Below the pieces are notes generated by a model, which searched no databases, had not been told where the DNA came from, and was given only the letters and a program-made list of their open reading frames with translations. A stretch of 26,701 nucleotides of DNA from a virus: positions 1 to 26,701 of the IMG/VR virus record IMGVR_UViG_3300007514_000054; one strand, given 5' to 3'. The translations under genes and the position numbers were made by a program. Position 1 is the first letter of the stretch, and each line of letters begins with the position of its first letter. This document shows, piece after piece, positions 14,608 to 23,949 of this stretch.

Positions 14608-16138
14608 GTAATCTAATATTATTTATTATACAATCAGTAGATAAAATAGTACTTGCTACAGAAGCTGCATTTAATAATGCACTTTTTGTTACTAATAATG
14701 GGTCAATAATCCCATTATCAATCATATTTACCATATTTCCTGTAACCACATCTATTCCAAAACCATCCTTTTCAGGTATTTTAGGTTCTAGGCCAGCGTT
14801 TTCTAGTATAATTTTATAAGGTGATAAAATAGATCTTGTTAAAATCTTTTCACCTTCATTTTTTTCTTTTATATTAGCGGCCGCATTTAATAATGCAATA
14901 CCACCGCCAGGAACTATACCTTCTTTTATTGCAGCTTTTGTAGCACAAATAGCATCTTCAACTCTATCACTCTTTTCTTTTAATTCGATTTCTGAGTTAG
15001 CACCTACTTTAACTACGGCTACTTTAGCAGCTAATAACGCAAGCCTTTTTTCATGTGCTAGTTTGTATCCAGGAATTTTCTCTACAGCTTGTTTTGCTTG
15101 AATTTCTTCAATTAAAACTTTCACAGCATCTGGAGTTTCTTTTACTTGTATTATTGTATTATCTTTATTACAGATTACTTTTTTAGCCCTACCTAAATGT
15201 TGCGGATGAATTAAATCCATATCATCACCTAAATCTTCATTTATAACAGTAGCACCAGTCATTAAAGCTAAATCATTTAACTTTTCTTTCTTTGTAAATC
15301 CATAGGTGGGAGCATCTACAATACAAGCTTTTATATTACCTTTCATCTTATTCATTGCAAGAGCAGCTAAAACTTGAGGTTCTACATCTGCTATTATAAA
15401 TAAAGATTCATTGGATTTTATAACATGTTCTAATATACTTTGGATTTTTCGTATATTTTCTATTTTAGATTCAACAACTAAAATAAGAGGATTTTTTAAT
15501 TCAGCAACACCCTTTGTTTTATCTGTTGCAAAATGTAAACTTTTTAAAGGTTTATCATATTGCATACCATCAATAATTTCAACTGATGAAGTTAAGTCTT
15601 TAGATTCTTCCATTATTACGATGCCAGTTTTATCTACACTTTTAAATGCTCCACCAATTAGTTTACCTAATTCTGAATCATTATTTGAAGAAATAGTGGC
15701 AACCTGATCAATCATGTCGCCTGTGACTTCGATAGTAATATCTTCTAAATATTTTATAACTTTTTTTACAGCTGAATTAATACCCTCTTTTAGTTGTCTA
15801 GTATTAATTTCTTTTTCGCTTGCTTCTTCTAGTATTGCTTGTGCTAATACCGTTGCCGTAGTAGTACCGTCACCGGCTTCTTCTACAGTTTTTCTAGCAG
15901 CTTCTTTTATAAGTGTTGCACCCATATTTTCAACAGCGTCAAATAACACTATTGAGTTTGCAACAGTTACACCATCTTTGGTTATAATGGGTTTTCCTTG
16001 ATCATCTTCGAGGATAACACACTTGCCGCTAGCCCCTAATGTGGAGCTAACAGCTTTAGTGAGTTTGTTTATCCCTTCAAATATTTGATCTTTTGCATCT
16101 TTACCGAAGTTAAGATGTTTCACAAGTTTATTGGACAT
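14588..16138 (-). CDS. groEL: Chaperonin GroEL, phage-encoded
   Basis: This 516-aa group I chaperonin should form the ATP-driven folding ring. Equatorial ATPase residues are intact: D55 (ITKDG), D90 in GDGTTTATVL and D395 in RVEDAICATKAA, with GGG at 411-413. Apical residues known to bind substrate and GroES in E. coli are altered: Y199 is L198, Y203 is H202, L234 is Q233, V263 is A and V264 is M. F204, L237 and L259 equivalents remain. The C-terminus ends IRLHEGDRK, without the GGM tail. The nucleotide-loop TLGPKG reads TLGASG. Viral chaperonins of this kind are known from phage EL and marine viral metagenomes. groES follows with a 20-bp overlap. Confidence 0.95.
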   Translation of the reverse strand: MSNKLVKHLNFGKDAKDQIFEGINKLTKAVSSTLGASGKCVILEDDQGKPIITKDGVTVANSIVLFDAVENMGATLIKEAARKTVEEAGDGTTTATVLAQAILEEASEKEINTRQLKEGINSAVKKVIKYLEDITIEVTGDMIDQVATISSNNDSELGKLIGGAFKSVDKTGIVIMEESKDLTSSVEIIDGMQYDKPLKSLHFATDKTKGVAELKNPLILVVESKIENIRKIQSILEHVIKSNESLFIIADVEPQVLAALAMNKMKGNIKACIVDAPTYGFTKKEKLNDLALMTGATVINEDLGDDMDLIHPQHLGRAKKVICNKDNTIIQVKETPDAVKVLIEEIQAKQAVEKIPGYKLAHEKRLALLAAKVAVVKVGANSEIELKEKSDRVEDAICATKAAIKEGIVPGGGIALLNAAANIKEKNEGEKILTRSILSPYKIILENAGLEPKIPEKDGFGIDVVTGNMVNMIDNGIIDPLLVTKSALLNAASVASTILSTDCIINNIRLHEGDRK

Positions 16139-16157
16139 AATTCAATTATATTTGATT

Positions 16158-16448
16158 TTATTTAAAGGTTTTCACGACTTTTGGCCCTTTGACAAAATCT
16201 ACTTTTTTAGCATAGTGGTCTACTGATCCATCAATAGCAGCTTCTGCTCCTTCTATAGTTTCTCTTCGGGTTACGTCGATCCAAGTATCTTCCTTTTCAG
16301 GATTCTGGTACTCGGTTTGATAGAAACCGTTAACTAATTGAACTATCCTCCAGTTTTTCTTATCTGCAAGATGTTTCCATAGGTTAATAGTTTCTTCGGT
16401 TAATTGTGGTTGACTATTCCACGTTTTAGTCTGATAATAAAACGTCAT
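16158..16448 (-). CDS. Uncharacterised small phage protein, 96 aa
   Basis: I recognise the general look (NLWKHLADKKNWRIVQLVNG, then WIDVTRRETIEGAEAAIDGS and HYAKKVDFVKGPKVVKTF) only as a small protein in marine phages without a function. It is probably an alpha/beta fold: an N-terminal helix, a strand pair around RIVQLVNGFYQTEY, and a helix containing EGAEAAIDGSVDHYAKK. There are no Cys, membrane segments or catalytic motifs. It lies between the last tail-type gene and groEL, 19 nt upstream of the groEL start. Confidence 0.65.
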   Translation of the reverse strand: MTFYYQTKTWNSQPQLTEETINLWKHLADKKNWRIVQLVNGFYQTEYQNPEKEDTWIDVTRRETIEGAEAAIDGSVDHYAKKVDFVKGPKVVKTFK

Positions 16449-16481
16449 TGGTTTTGGTTTTAAAGGTTAATAAAAATTGTT

Positions 16482-16922
16482 TTAGCTAATTACAACAGTA
16501 GCCCATGCAATTACACTACCATCTTGAGTAGTTAATTGTGCAGAAGACTTACCTTGTAAAACAGAATTGTTTACTGGTGTTTTTGTGTAGTCAGAACTTT
16601 GAGGATCTGGAGAATAAGTTTGATCCCACACTACTGATGGTGAAGGCCATATTACCATATTCCAAGGTAATGCCTGAGCATCAATAATTGCTTCCCAAAC
16701 TCCTTTTTCTACATTAGCATTCATTGCATCACTAGTCCATGTAGTAGCGTTAGTTTGTCCACTGGCAGTTAAAGTAGCTTTTTTTCCACTTGCATAGAAA
16801 ATTTCAACTTTACCTGCAGCACTACCATTAGTTCCTTTTGTAGCTGTTACCCCAACAACATCATCAATGTTCACTGGAGTTTGTACTGAATTAATCAATA
16901 CGTTAATAAATTTGTTTGCCAT
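16482..16922 (-). CDS. Beta-rich structural-like protein, 146 aa
   Basis: The protein is low in charge and rich in Thr, Val, Ala, Ser and Asn, and predicted to be beta strand with short loops: FINVLINSVQTPVNIDDVVG, KVEIFYASGKKATLTASGQT. One helix-like segment is NANVEKGVWEAIIDAQALPW. Composition fits a virion or tail accessory protein. It is the first gene after a 118-bp gap that could hold a promoter, so it may lead the chaperonin transcript. No named family is recognised. The start context is CAAAAAAAATG. Confidence 0.6.
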   Translation of the reverse strand: MANKFINVLINSVQTPVNIDDVVGVTATKGTNGSAAGKVEIFYASGKKATLTASGQTNATTWTSDAMNANVEKGVWEAIIDAQALPWNMVIWPSPSVVWDQTYSPDPQSSDYTKTPVNNSVLQGKSSAQLTTQDGSVIAWATVVIS

Positions 16923-16945
16923 TTTTTTTGTTTTAAATGGTTACC

Positions 16946-16984
16946 GGTTTACGCGTTTATTTAGATATAAAAGATAGGTAAACC
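16946..16984. repeat. Imperfect inverted repeat in the largest intergenic gap
   Basis: GGTTTAC (16946-16952) and GTAAACC (16978-16984) form a 7-bp inverted repeat separated by 25 bases, in the 118-bp gap that separates the tail genes from the chaperonin-side genes. It overlaps a promoter-like pair. It could be an operator or a weak structure. Chance is a real possibility for so short an element. Confidence 0.3.
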
Positions 16985-16986
16985 AA
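16958..16986 (-). promoter_or_regulatory. Possible promoter for the chaperonin-side transcript
   Basis: On the minus strand TTGGTT (16981-16986), a 17-nt spacer and TAAATA (16958-16963) resemble a sigma70-type -35/-10 pair 36 nt upstream of the 146-aa start. The pattern does not match the Bacteroidetes TTTG/TAnnTTTG consensus exactly. It is offered because this is the only sizeable gap in the window. Confidence 0.25.
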
Positions 16987-17040
16987 AAAATACCCTTTAT
17001 ACCTTATATTGTATTATTACTTGTTTTTAATCATTTTTAC

Positions 17041-17763
17041 TTAAACTCCTATAATTTCACTTATATCTGCTGTTGCAACAGCGTTTACGGAGTCAATATT
17101 GCTGCTAGAAACGCCTATTACATCATTTCCATAGCCTATGGGAGTAGCAGTAAAGCTTAAATAAGGTTTATATCCATCACCTTCCCAGTCATAATTACCA
17201 TAACCGCTTATAAGAGTGCCGTTAATAGGGGCAGCATTACTGTAATCATGTACATATTCTAGTATACATACTTTTAAATAACTACCACTAAATGCTGATA
17301 TAGCGGTTGAATTTAAATCAAAATAACTTAATGTAGTTCCATCCAACCATACATCTGTTCCATCATTATCTGCATAATCTACACTTTGATCATAACTATC
17401 AAAATCTGCAGTAGTAAGATCTGAATTTGCATTTCCTTGAGCAGTTGATTTAACTATTGCTACTTTTGATGTAGCTCCTGATGGAGTAGCACTGGTACTA
17501 GCTGTAGGTTTATAATAAAGTTTTAAATTTGTTATAGTATAATCTGTAGCATAAGATGAAACATCAAAAGCAATAAACCATCTTCTAATAGTCCATTCAC
17601 TTCCTTTACTTCCTGATGTGTACTCTAGATAAAAACTTTTATAATTATTACTAGTAGGGTTATTATAAGTACTACTACCAGTTCCGGCACTACGAGTGGC
17701 ACTCCAAGAAGATGTACCCTCGTATTTTACCATTCCCCATTTTGATGCATTTACTGTTGCCAT
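17041..17763 (-). CDS. Tail adhesin with DNRLRE-like beta domain, 240 aa
   Basis: The central part has the layout of a DNRLRE-type beta sandwich, a carbohydrate-binding-like domain of surface proteins. Seen in order are RRWFIAFDVSSY, YTITNLKLYYKP, SKVAIVKSTAQG, TADFDSYDQSVDY, YFDLNSTAI and the end of the domain KPYLSFTATP. The C-terminus, GYGNDVIGVSSSNIDSVNAV and ISEIIGV, is a short Ser/Asn/Val tail that recurs in marine-phage tail proteins. The gene starts 3 nt after the stop of the giant fibre, so it is probably a tip or accessory receptor-binding protein of the same tail apparatus. No catalytic residues were noticed. Specific ligand unknown. Confidence 0.6.
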   Translation of the reverse strand: MATVNASKWGMVKYEGTSSWSATRSAGTGSSTYNNPTSNNYKSFYLEYTSGSKGSEWTIRRWFIAFDVSSYATDYTITNLKLYYKPTASTSATPSGATSKVAIVKSTAQGNANSDLTTADFDSYDQSVDYADNDGTDVWLDGTTLSYFDLNSTAISAFSGSYLKVCILEYVHDYSNAAPINGTLISGYGNYDWEGDGYKPYLSFTATPIGYGNDVIGVSSSNIDSVNAVATADISEIIGV

Positions 17764-17766
17764 AAT

Positions 17767-20700
17767 TTAATCAATTTTTACCCATGTAGTATCTGGGCAA
17801 AAGTAAATATGATTTGCATCTAATGCATAACCTACTATTCTAACTACTTCCCCACTCCCACTTGGCGCAGTAGTAGTTAGCGTGCCTGTAGAAACTCCTA
17901 TATATATAGGTAATCCAACTGTAAAGCCATGACTTGCATCATAAATTACTCCATTTAATAACATTCCATCATCTTGTGCATTTGTACCAAGAGAATAAGC
18001 TAATAATCCAGTACCAGAAAGACTTTCAGTGCCCGCTGAAGTCCTATCCCATGCTCCACCACCACCACCTGCTCCTCGTATATAAACCTCTCCTGCAGCG
18101 ACAGTTTGATCACCAATCTTAATTATTGTGCCTGAAGTTTTACTAGTTGTTAATGAAGAATCAAGTATAATATGAGAATCACCATTTAATGTTATACTAT
18201 GATCTGCCGCCATAAGCATACCATCGCCGTTAATTTCAAGAGATGATCCCCCACTGGCCTTAAAGTTTATTCTAGTAATATCACTTCCGCCATCCACATC
18301 TCCTATTTCAAGTGCAGCAGCACTACTACTATTAGATATAGTTTTAAATCCATTTGTAGTAATATCTCCACCACTCACCGTAATATCACCTGCAAAAGTT
18401 GCATTTTGAGACGTACTTAATGAAAAACCCTGTGTTGAGTTATTTGCTGATAAACTATTTGCATCCCCGCCAGTATATATTTTAAATGCACCATTATGAC
18501 TTCTTAATCTTATAGAACCACCAGTGTCTGCCCAAACTTGATCTGCATAAACATCAGATGATGCATTCATAATAAGAAGTTCATTTTGAGTCCCTGATTC
18601 AGTTATAGTAATTCGTCCACCATCTACAGCTACATTACCTGCAAAAGTTACATTTCCTGAAGCATCAAAAGTTTGCCAATCATTTGTTCCTAAATCTCCA
18701 CTATGTGATATTTTAAAGAAACCATCACTTCTATCTATTCCTATACTAATATCTCTTTGACCCTGTGTTTCAAATGATATTTTAGCATCATCTGCCGCAT
18801 TGGTTCCTTTATTATGTATTAAAATACCTATTGAATCTGAACTACCATCTTTATGTATTTCTAAACCAAATCCAGCTTCATCAGGTGAATCACCTATCCC
18901 AACATTATTTGCCATTGTTACCTTTTGAGTTGATCCGTCAATAACAATACCATCTGAACTATCAGTTTGCAATATTAAACTATTACCTGTAGTAGTTTTT
19001 ATAGTACCACTACCTGATGTAAAACTAATTCTTCTACTTGCCCCTGCTATTACAAGATCTGTTGATCCTGAAACAGTTACATCACCACCAATCAGTAATC
19101 TTTCACTACCACTACCATAAAACTCATGTTGTTTATTTGCTGGTAGATAATATACTAAGTCTTCATTAGAATCATGACTTATATAAGCTGTTTGAGTACT
19201 ACTACTACCATCGTTATTATACCAACTAAGTTTACCATAACCAGCGTCTGTCTTTTTAATTCTTACTTCTGCTGTTGCGCTTTCACCAACTACAAGTTTT
19301 GTAGGTGTATTTATATCATCACCTGCAGTGATTTCCGAGGCAAAATCTCCAGTTCCTAAATTGCTAACTTGAAAGACATAGCTATTAGAATTTGTATTTT
19401 TTAATATAATAGCAGGTTCTTCAACTGTATTACCAAGACCATCCGTAGATTTCGTTTCAAACCCATAGGCTGCAGCATATAATCCACTACCATTATCTTG
19501 ATAACCTAATAAAAATTTAGCCCCACCATTGGACTCGGTTATCCAGCACGGTGTTGCTGTTGCCCCCCATATTCCATCAGCAACATAAGATGAGTTCCTT
19601 GCACCAGAAATATGCATTCTATCCTGGTCAACAACCCTTGTAGTTAAGGAATTATTAGTATGATTATAAATAAAACCACCCACACTATGTGAATCTGTAT
19701 CAGAAAGATATATATTAGAATATCCTGTATTACCAGCGGCTATTTGTATTTGAGCAGTAGTGCTTGCAGCTGAACTATGCTGTACAAATAAATCGGTATC
19801 TCCGTGGGCATTTATAGTACCACCTGAACTAACTTCTAATTTAGCACTGGGGGAACTAGTTCCGATCCCTGACTCGCCGCCTGTTGATAATACTATCATT
19901 GCTACTTCAGAAGCATCATACATAGTTAATGCAGATGAATTACCACTTGCACCAACATAAAACTTAAATCTTTCTTCGTTATTATCCGCTCTAAATCTTA
20001 CGTATTTATAATCAGTTGATGATAATAATTCCAATCTACTAGAGGGAGCAACAACACCAATACCAATATTACCTAAATGGTCTTGTGTTAAACCTTGTGT
20101 AAGGGTTCCACCATCAGTAGTAGTAAGAAGCGACATATATGCATCACTACCTGAAGGTCCATTATAAACACGAACTGCTCCATGTGGTCCGTTTCCTCCA
20201 CCACCAATTTCAAAGGCTAATCCTAAGTATTCATCTGCATTATCAGCCCCTGATTTTAAATAAACAATATCTTCACTATTAGTAGTTGTACTCGTTACAG
20301 ATAGTTTTGCATCAGGGGAGGAAGTTCCAATTGCAACTTTACCATCATTTCTCACAAAGAAATCACCCGTTCCTGCTCCTCCATATACTGCTAAAGCATA
20401 TGTAGTTGTTGAAGCCATACCACCACAATCAACCGCTAATCCATATCCATCAGTTGTAGAATTTTTTATTCTAGCAGCCCAATCTGCAGCTGTACTTAAA
20501 ACATCAAGTTTAAAAGTTGCGTGAGGAGTTGTTCCAATAGCTAATCTACCTGATATTGCTGTATTAGCATTTATATCTAATGGAGAAGTTGGTGTTATAT
20601 CATTTATACCTATATATCCATCACTACCTTGTATAAATATATATCCAGTACCACCAATTAATTTTGTATCAACATCAGTTGAATTTCCTACTGTAATATA

Positions 20701-23700
20701 ATCTTGTGTTGTATTATTAAAATCTATAAATTCAACATTTCCTGCAACGTAAGTTTGTCTATCAGTTTGAAAATTTATATAAGTATTTACATTCCCTGTA
20801 TGATATATATATTGACCGGCATATAAGTTTGCAACTGTCAGATCGCCTGAAAAAGATGATGCACCTCCACCTGTTTGTGTAAAGGCGGCATCTACTGTAA
20901 CTGCTCCATTAAAATAACTAGTTCCATTGTTATAAAAATCATAACCAGTATTTGTAGAACCAACATATATTCCTGGAGCTTGTATATCACCTGTAAAAGT
21001 TGCATCACCAGCATATAAAGATAAAGTACCAGTACCTATTGTTGTACCTAAAGTTAAAGCTCCATCTTGTAATTGAAATATAGAGGCATTATTTGCTGCA
21101 TTACTTATGTCTAAATTACCAGCACCATCACAAGATATTTGTCTTGTATTGGAACTATTAGTTAATTTAAGTATTCCATTAGTAGTTTCAATAGTCCCTG
21201 CAAAAGTTGCATTACCACCAACAATTAAACCATTAGTTAACTCTAACTCTCCACTAGACCAAAGGCCTCTTTCTGTACCGTTTTGTACAAACCTTAATTT
21301 ACTTGATGAATTGTTTTGTATATACCACTCATCATTGTCTGCATTTATAAATTGTACATATGGAGAATTACCACTACCATCATCTAAAACTATATTACCT
21401 GCAAAAGTTGAATCATTTGTGCTAAAAGTAATTGGGCCATCAGCTAAAGTTTCTGAAGTTCCACTTCCATCCCATTTAACTACTTTTTGTCCTGTACCTG
21501 CTCCAGATATAACTGAACTATTATCTATTTTTTGCCATTCTCCAGAAGATCCTAGGTCCTCATTAAAAATTACCCAGTCGCCTACATGCCAAGAATCTGG
21601 TGTTGTTCCAGGGCCGTTTGGCGTTGCAGATCCCGCATTACTTACTATTAAATACCATCCATTTGTTTTATAATTAGATGTTAAATCTGGATTACCACCC
21701 GCGCCACTTCCGCCTTCAGCAGCAGTTCTAGCGTCCCAAGTTGTTTTATACGTAGCAGTGCCTGATATACTATCATCTACATATTTTTTGGTTGCAAAGT
21801 TTAAATCTGTTGATGGAGCAATACCAGTTACTAAACCTGTAAAAGTGGTGTTTCCGCCACTAATAGTAACTACAGCTGATGAAGAATTATCTCCTATAAG
21901 AGTTGAAGTACCAGTGTGGTTTAATATAGAGTTTCCACTCCATTTCAAAAGTTCACCATCTGTCATATTAATATCACCTGTAACAGTTACGTTACCAGAA
22001 GTATCTACCCTAAGTAATTCACCTGCTGAATCAACTCTGTCTAAATTGAAAGAATTAGTCGTTTGATCTATACGAAAACCATAATGAATTGTACTATCAT
22101 CAGGATTTACACTTAAAGCAACATCTCCTGCTGTATTACTTCTATCTCGTTTTGCTTGAAGATCTCCTGAGAAATAGGATACTCCTGTACCTGAAGCTTG
22201 TAAAGTTCCCCCAATAGTAACAAGACCTGTATTAGGATTTAGTGCAAGATTTTGTCCAGAAGTAGTTAGTATTTGAGCCCCAGACATGGTAAGGTTTCCG
22301 GCTAAAGTAGCATTGCCAGAATCATCCAAGGTTAAAGCTTTGGTTAAAGTTGTATTATTACCTGTTGCAAAATACATTCCTAAAGCGCCTCCACTTCCTT
22401 CATCATAAACACCTATACTTGCCGCTGTATTTGAACCTTCGCTCCAGCTTATACCTCCGCCATAATAATTAGTGGTTGTTGGAGGATTAAGCGTTATTAC
22501 ATGCTCATCTGGTACATCTGGTAAAGTGGCTTGGTTAATTGCATTAGTTAACCTTAAATAACTTGGAGCACTTATAATTCCTGCAAAAGTTGAGTTTTGA
22601 GATGTATCAATAGTTAAAGCAGTTTGTCCATTAGTTTGTAATTTTGTACCAACACCCGATTCTCCTCCGTATATCATACTACCAGAGTTATACACAGACA
22701 TTCCTTTTGATGTTCCGTCATATTTAAACCAAATTCCACCATAGTTATTTGCAGTTGGGTTTAATACTAACATTAATGATTCTGTTCCTGTTAAAGTTTC
22801 TGTTACACCTGTTATATTACCACTAACATTTAAAGTGTTTGATATAGTTGTGGCTTTTTCCATTTGGATTTCTTCACTACCATTTGTAGTAACAAATCTC
22901 ATATATAAATTACTACCTTCTTTAAATTCTAAAGCAGCGCCTAAATTATCAGGGAATATAATATCAGAACCAGAACTAAAAGTTATATTTCCTGCAAAAG
23001 TTGCACTTAAATCACTTTTTAATCTTAAAGTTTCTGTATGACTAGTTGTAGCATCTACACCAGCGTTTACATAAAATATATGTTGTGTAAGTCCTCTATA
23101 ATTCCCATCTGCGCTGCCATAATAAATAGTATTATTACTTGCGGTACAATATGTTTGGAATATACTTGTATTATTTCCAGCATAATTTTTTGTCATTATC
23201 CCAGATTGCTTATTAGTATCAGCAGCAGTACTGTTTGTGATTAATAGTTGGTTATAAGCATCCCCATTATTAATAGTGAGATCTTTTAGAAAAGTTGCAT
23301 CACCATTAGTATCTATATAAAATCTTTCAGTACCGTCAGTGTATATAGATATTCTTGAACCTACACCACCTGACATACCTCTTAACCCCCAACCAGAACC
23401 AAAATCATGAAATTGATAACCATCTGTTGCACCTAATCCACATGATATATAGCTATCTTTTGCCCATATATCACCAGCCACTTCTAATTGTACTTCAGGG
23501 GCAGTTTCTTTGATTCCCACATAACCTACATCACTACCTGTACCACCTAGAATAGTTATTGCTTCTTCATTTGCATTATGACCATAAGTTAAATGTAATT
23601 TATCGCTGCCACGTACAATACGCATTGCATCTGTATAAGCTGAATTTGTTTCGACAAAACCAAGTTGCGGAGAAGTTATACTGTCAATAGTTACTACAGC

Positions 23701-23949
23701 AATATTACTTGCGCTTTTATTGTATTTAAATCCAGAATCACCGTCAATTACAGAACTACCCGTCCAATAAGTTACTTGTTCATCAGCACCAGTTCCTGTA
23801 ACAGTACCACCACCACCAGTATTATCAATCCAATTTGTACCACTACCTGTAGTACTTAAAATCTGACCAGATGTTCCTGCATCACCACTTGTATCTAATA
23901 GTTTATCTATCGGTTGTAACTCGGTGTTTATCTTTTTAATTTCCGCCAT
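17767..23949 (-). CDS. Giant repeat-containing tail fibre, 2060 aa
   Basis: The N-terminus, INTELQPIDKLLDTSGDAGT followed by SGQILSTTGSGTNWIDN, is a fibre start familiar from marine phages. The body is built from two repeat types: about a dozen copies of ATFAG[D/N][I/V]TxSG, and several of IGIGTxSPxAKLxVxSG with the phrase near VAIGTSSPDAKL and SGIGTSSPSAKLEV. A module with YKTTWDA, GSATPNGPGTTPDSWHVGDW and WQKIDNSSVISGAGTG (21491-21750) is shared with the first fibre. The C-terminal domain ends NGVIYDASHGFTVGLPIYIG and DANHIYFCPDTTWVKID, probably the receptor-facing tip. No intramolecular-chaperone peptidase was recognised. It is expected to form a trimeric beta-rich fibre for host binding. 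The gene lies 3 nt downstream of fibre 1. Confidence 0.85.
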   Translation of the reverse strand: MAEIKKINTELQPIDKLLDTSGDAGTSGQILSTTGSGTNWIDNTGGGGTVTGTGADEQVTYWTGSSVIDGDSGFKYNKSASNIAVVTIDSITSPQLGFVETNSAYTDAMRIVRGSDKLHLTYGHNANEEAITILGGTGSDVGYVGIKETAPEVQLEVAGDIWAKDSYISCGLGATDGYQFHDFGSGWGLRGMSGGVGSRISIYTDGTERFYIDTNGDATFLKDLTINNGDAYNQLLITNSTAADTNKQSGIMTKNYAGNNTSIFQTYCTASNNTIYYGSADGNYRGLTQHIFYVNAGVDATTSHTETLRLKSDLSATFAGNITFSSGSDIIFPDNLGAALEFKEGSNLYMRFVTTNGSEEIQMEKATTISNTLNVSGNITGVTETLTGTESLMLVLNPTANNYGGIWFKYDGTSKGMSVYNSGSMIYGGESGVGTKLQTNGQTALTIDTSQNSTFAGIISAPSYLRLTNAINQATLPDVPDEHVITLNPPTTTNYYGGGISWSEGSNTAASIGVYDEGSGGALGMYFATGNNTTLTKALTLDDSGNATLAGNLTMSGAQILTTSGQNLALNPNTGLVTIGGTLQASGTGVSYFSGDLQAKRDRSNTAGDVALSVNPDDSTIHYGFRIDQTTNSFNLDRVDSAGELLRVDTSGNVTVTGDINMTDGELLKWSGNSILNHTGTSTLIGDNSSSAVVTISGGNTTFTGLVTGIAPSTDLNFATKKYVDDSISGTATYKTTWDARTAAEGGSGAGGNPDLTSNYKTNGWYLIVSNAGSATPNGPGTTPDSWHVGDWVIFNEDLGSSGEWQKIDNSSVISGAGTGQKVVKWDGSGTSETLADGPITFSTNDSTFAGNIVLDDGSGNSPYVQFINADNDEWYIQNNSSSKLRFVQNGTERGLWSSGELELTNGLIVGGNATFAGTIETTNGILKLTNSSNTRQISCDGAGNLDISNAANNASIFQLQDGALTLGTTIGTGTLSLYAGDATFTGDIQAPGIYVGSTNTGYDFYNNGTSYFNGAVTVDAAFTQTGGGASSFSGDLTVANLYAGQYIYHTGNVNTYINFQTDRQTYVAGNVEFIDFNNTTQDYITVGNSTDVDTKLIGGTGYIFIQGSDGYIGINDITPTSPLDINANTAISGRLAIGTTPHATFKLDVLSTAADWAARIKNSTTDGYGLAVDCGGMASTTTYALAVYGGAGTGDFFVRNDGKVAIGTSSPDAKLSVTSTTTNSEDIVYLKSGADNADEYLGLAFEIGGGGNGPHGAVRVYNGPSGSDAYMSLLTTTDGGTLTQGLTQDHLGNIGIGVVAPSSRLELLSSTDYKYVRFRADNNEERFKFYVGASGNSSALTMYDASEVAMIVLSTGGESGIGTSSPSAKLEVSSGGTINAHGDTDLFVQHSSAASTTAQIQIAAGNTGYSNIYLSDTDSHSVGGFIYNHTNNSLTTRVVDQDRMHISGARNSSYVADGIWGATATPCWITESNGGAKFLLGYQDNGSGLYAAAYGFETKSTDGLGNTVEEPAIILKNTNSNSYVFQVSNLGTGDFASEITAGDDINTPTKLVVGESATAEVRIKKTDAGYGKLSWYNNDGSSSTQTAYISHDSNEDLVYYLPANKQHEFYGSGSERLLIGGDVTVSGSTDLVIAGASRRISFTSGSGTIKTTTGNSLILQTDSSDGIVIDGSTQKVTMANNVGIGDSPDEAGFGLEIHKDGSSDSIGILIHNKGTNAADDAKISFETQGQRDISIGIDRSDGFFKISHSGDLGTNDWQTFDASGNVTFAGNVAVDGGRITITESGTQNELLIMNASSDVYADQVWADTGGSIRLRSHNGAFKIYTGGDANSLSANNSTQGFSLSTSQNATFAGDITVSGGDITTNGFKTISNSSSAAALEIGDVDGGSDITRINFKASGGSSLEINGDGMLMAADHSITLNGDSHIILDSSLTTSKTSGTIIKIGDQTVAAGEVYIRGAGGGGGAWDRTSAGTESLSGTGLLAYSLGTNAQDDGMLLNGVIYDASHGFTVGLPIYIGVSTGTLTTTAPSGSGEVVRIVGYALDANHIYFCPDTTWVKID

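Noticed and set aside
21107-21673. A 188-codon open frame on the plus strand
   Set aside because: It is antisense to the giant fibre, has a Ser/Pro/Leu-rich composition typical of the reverse of Gly/Ser/Thr repeats, and no gene-like start.
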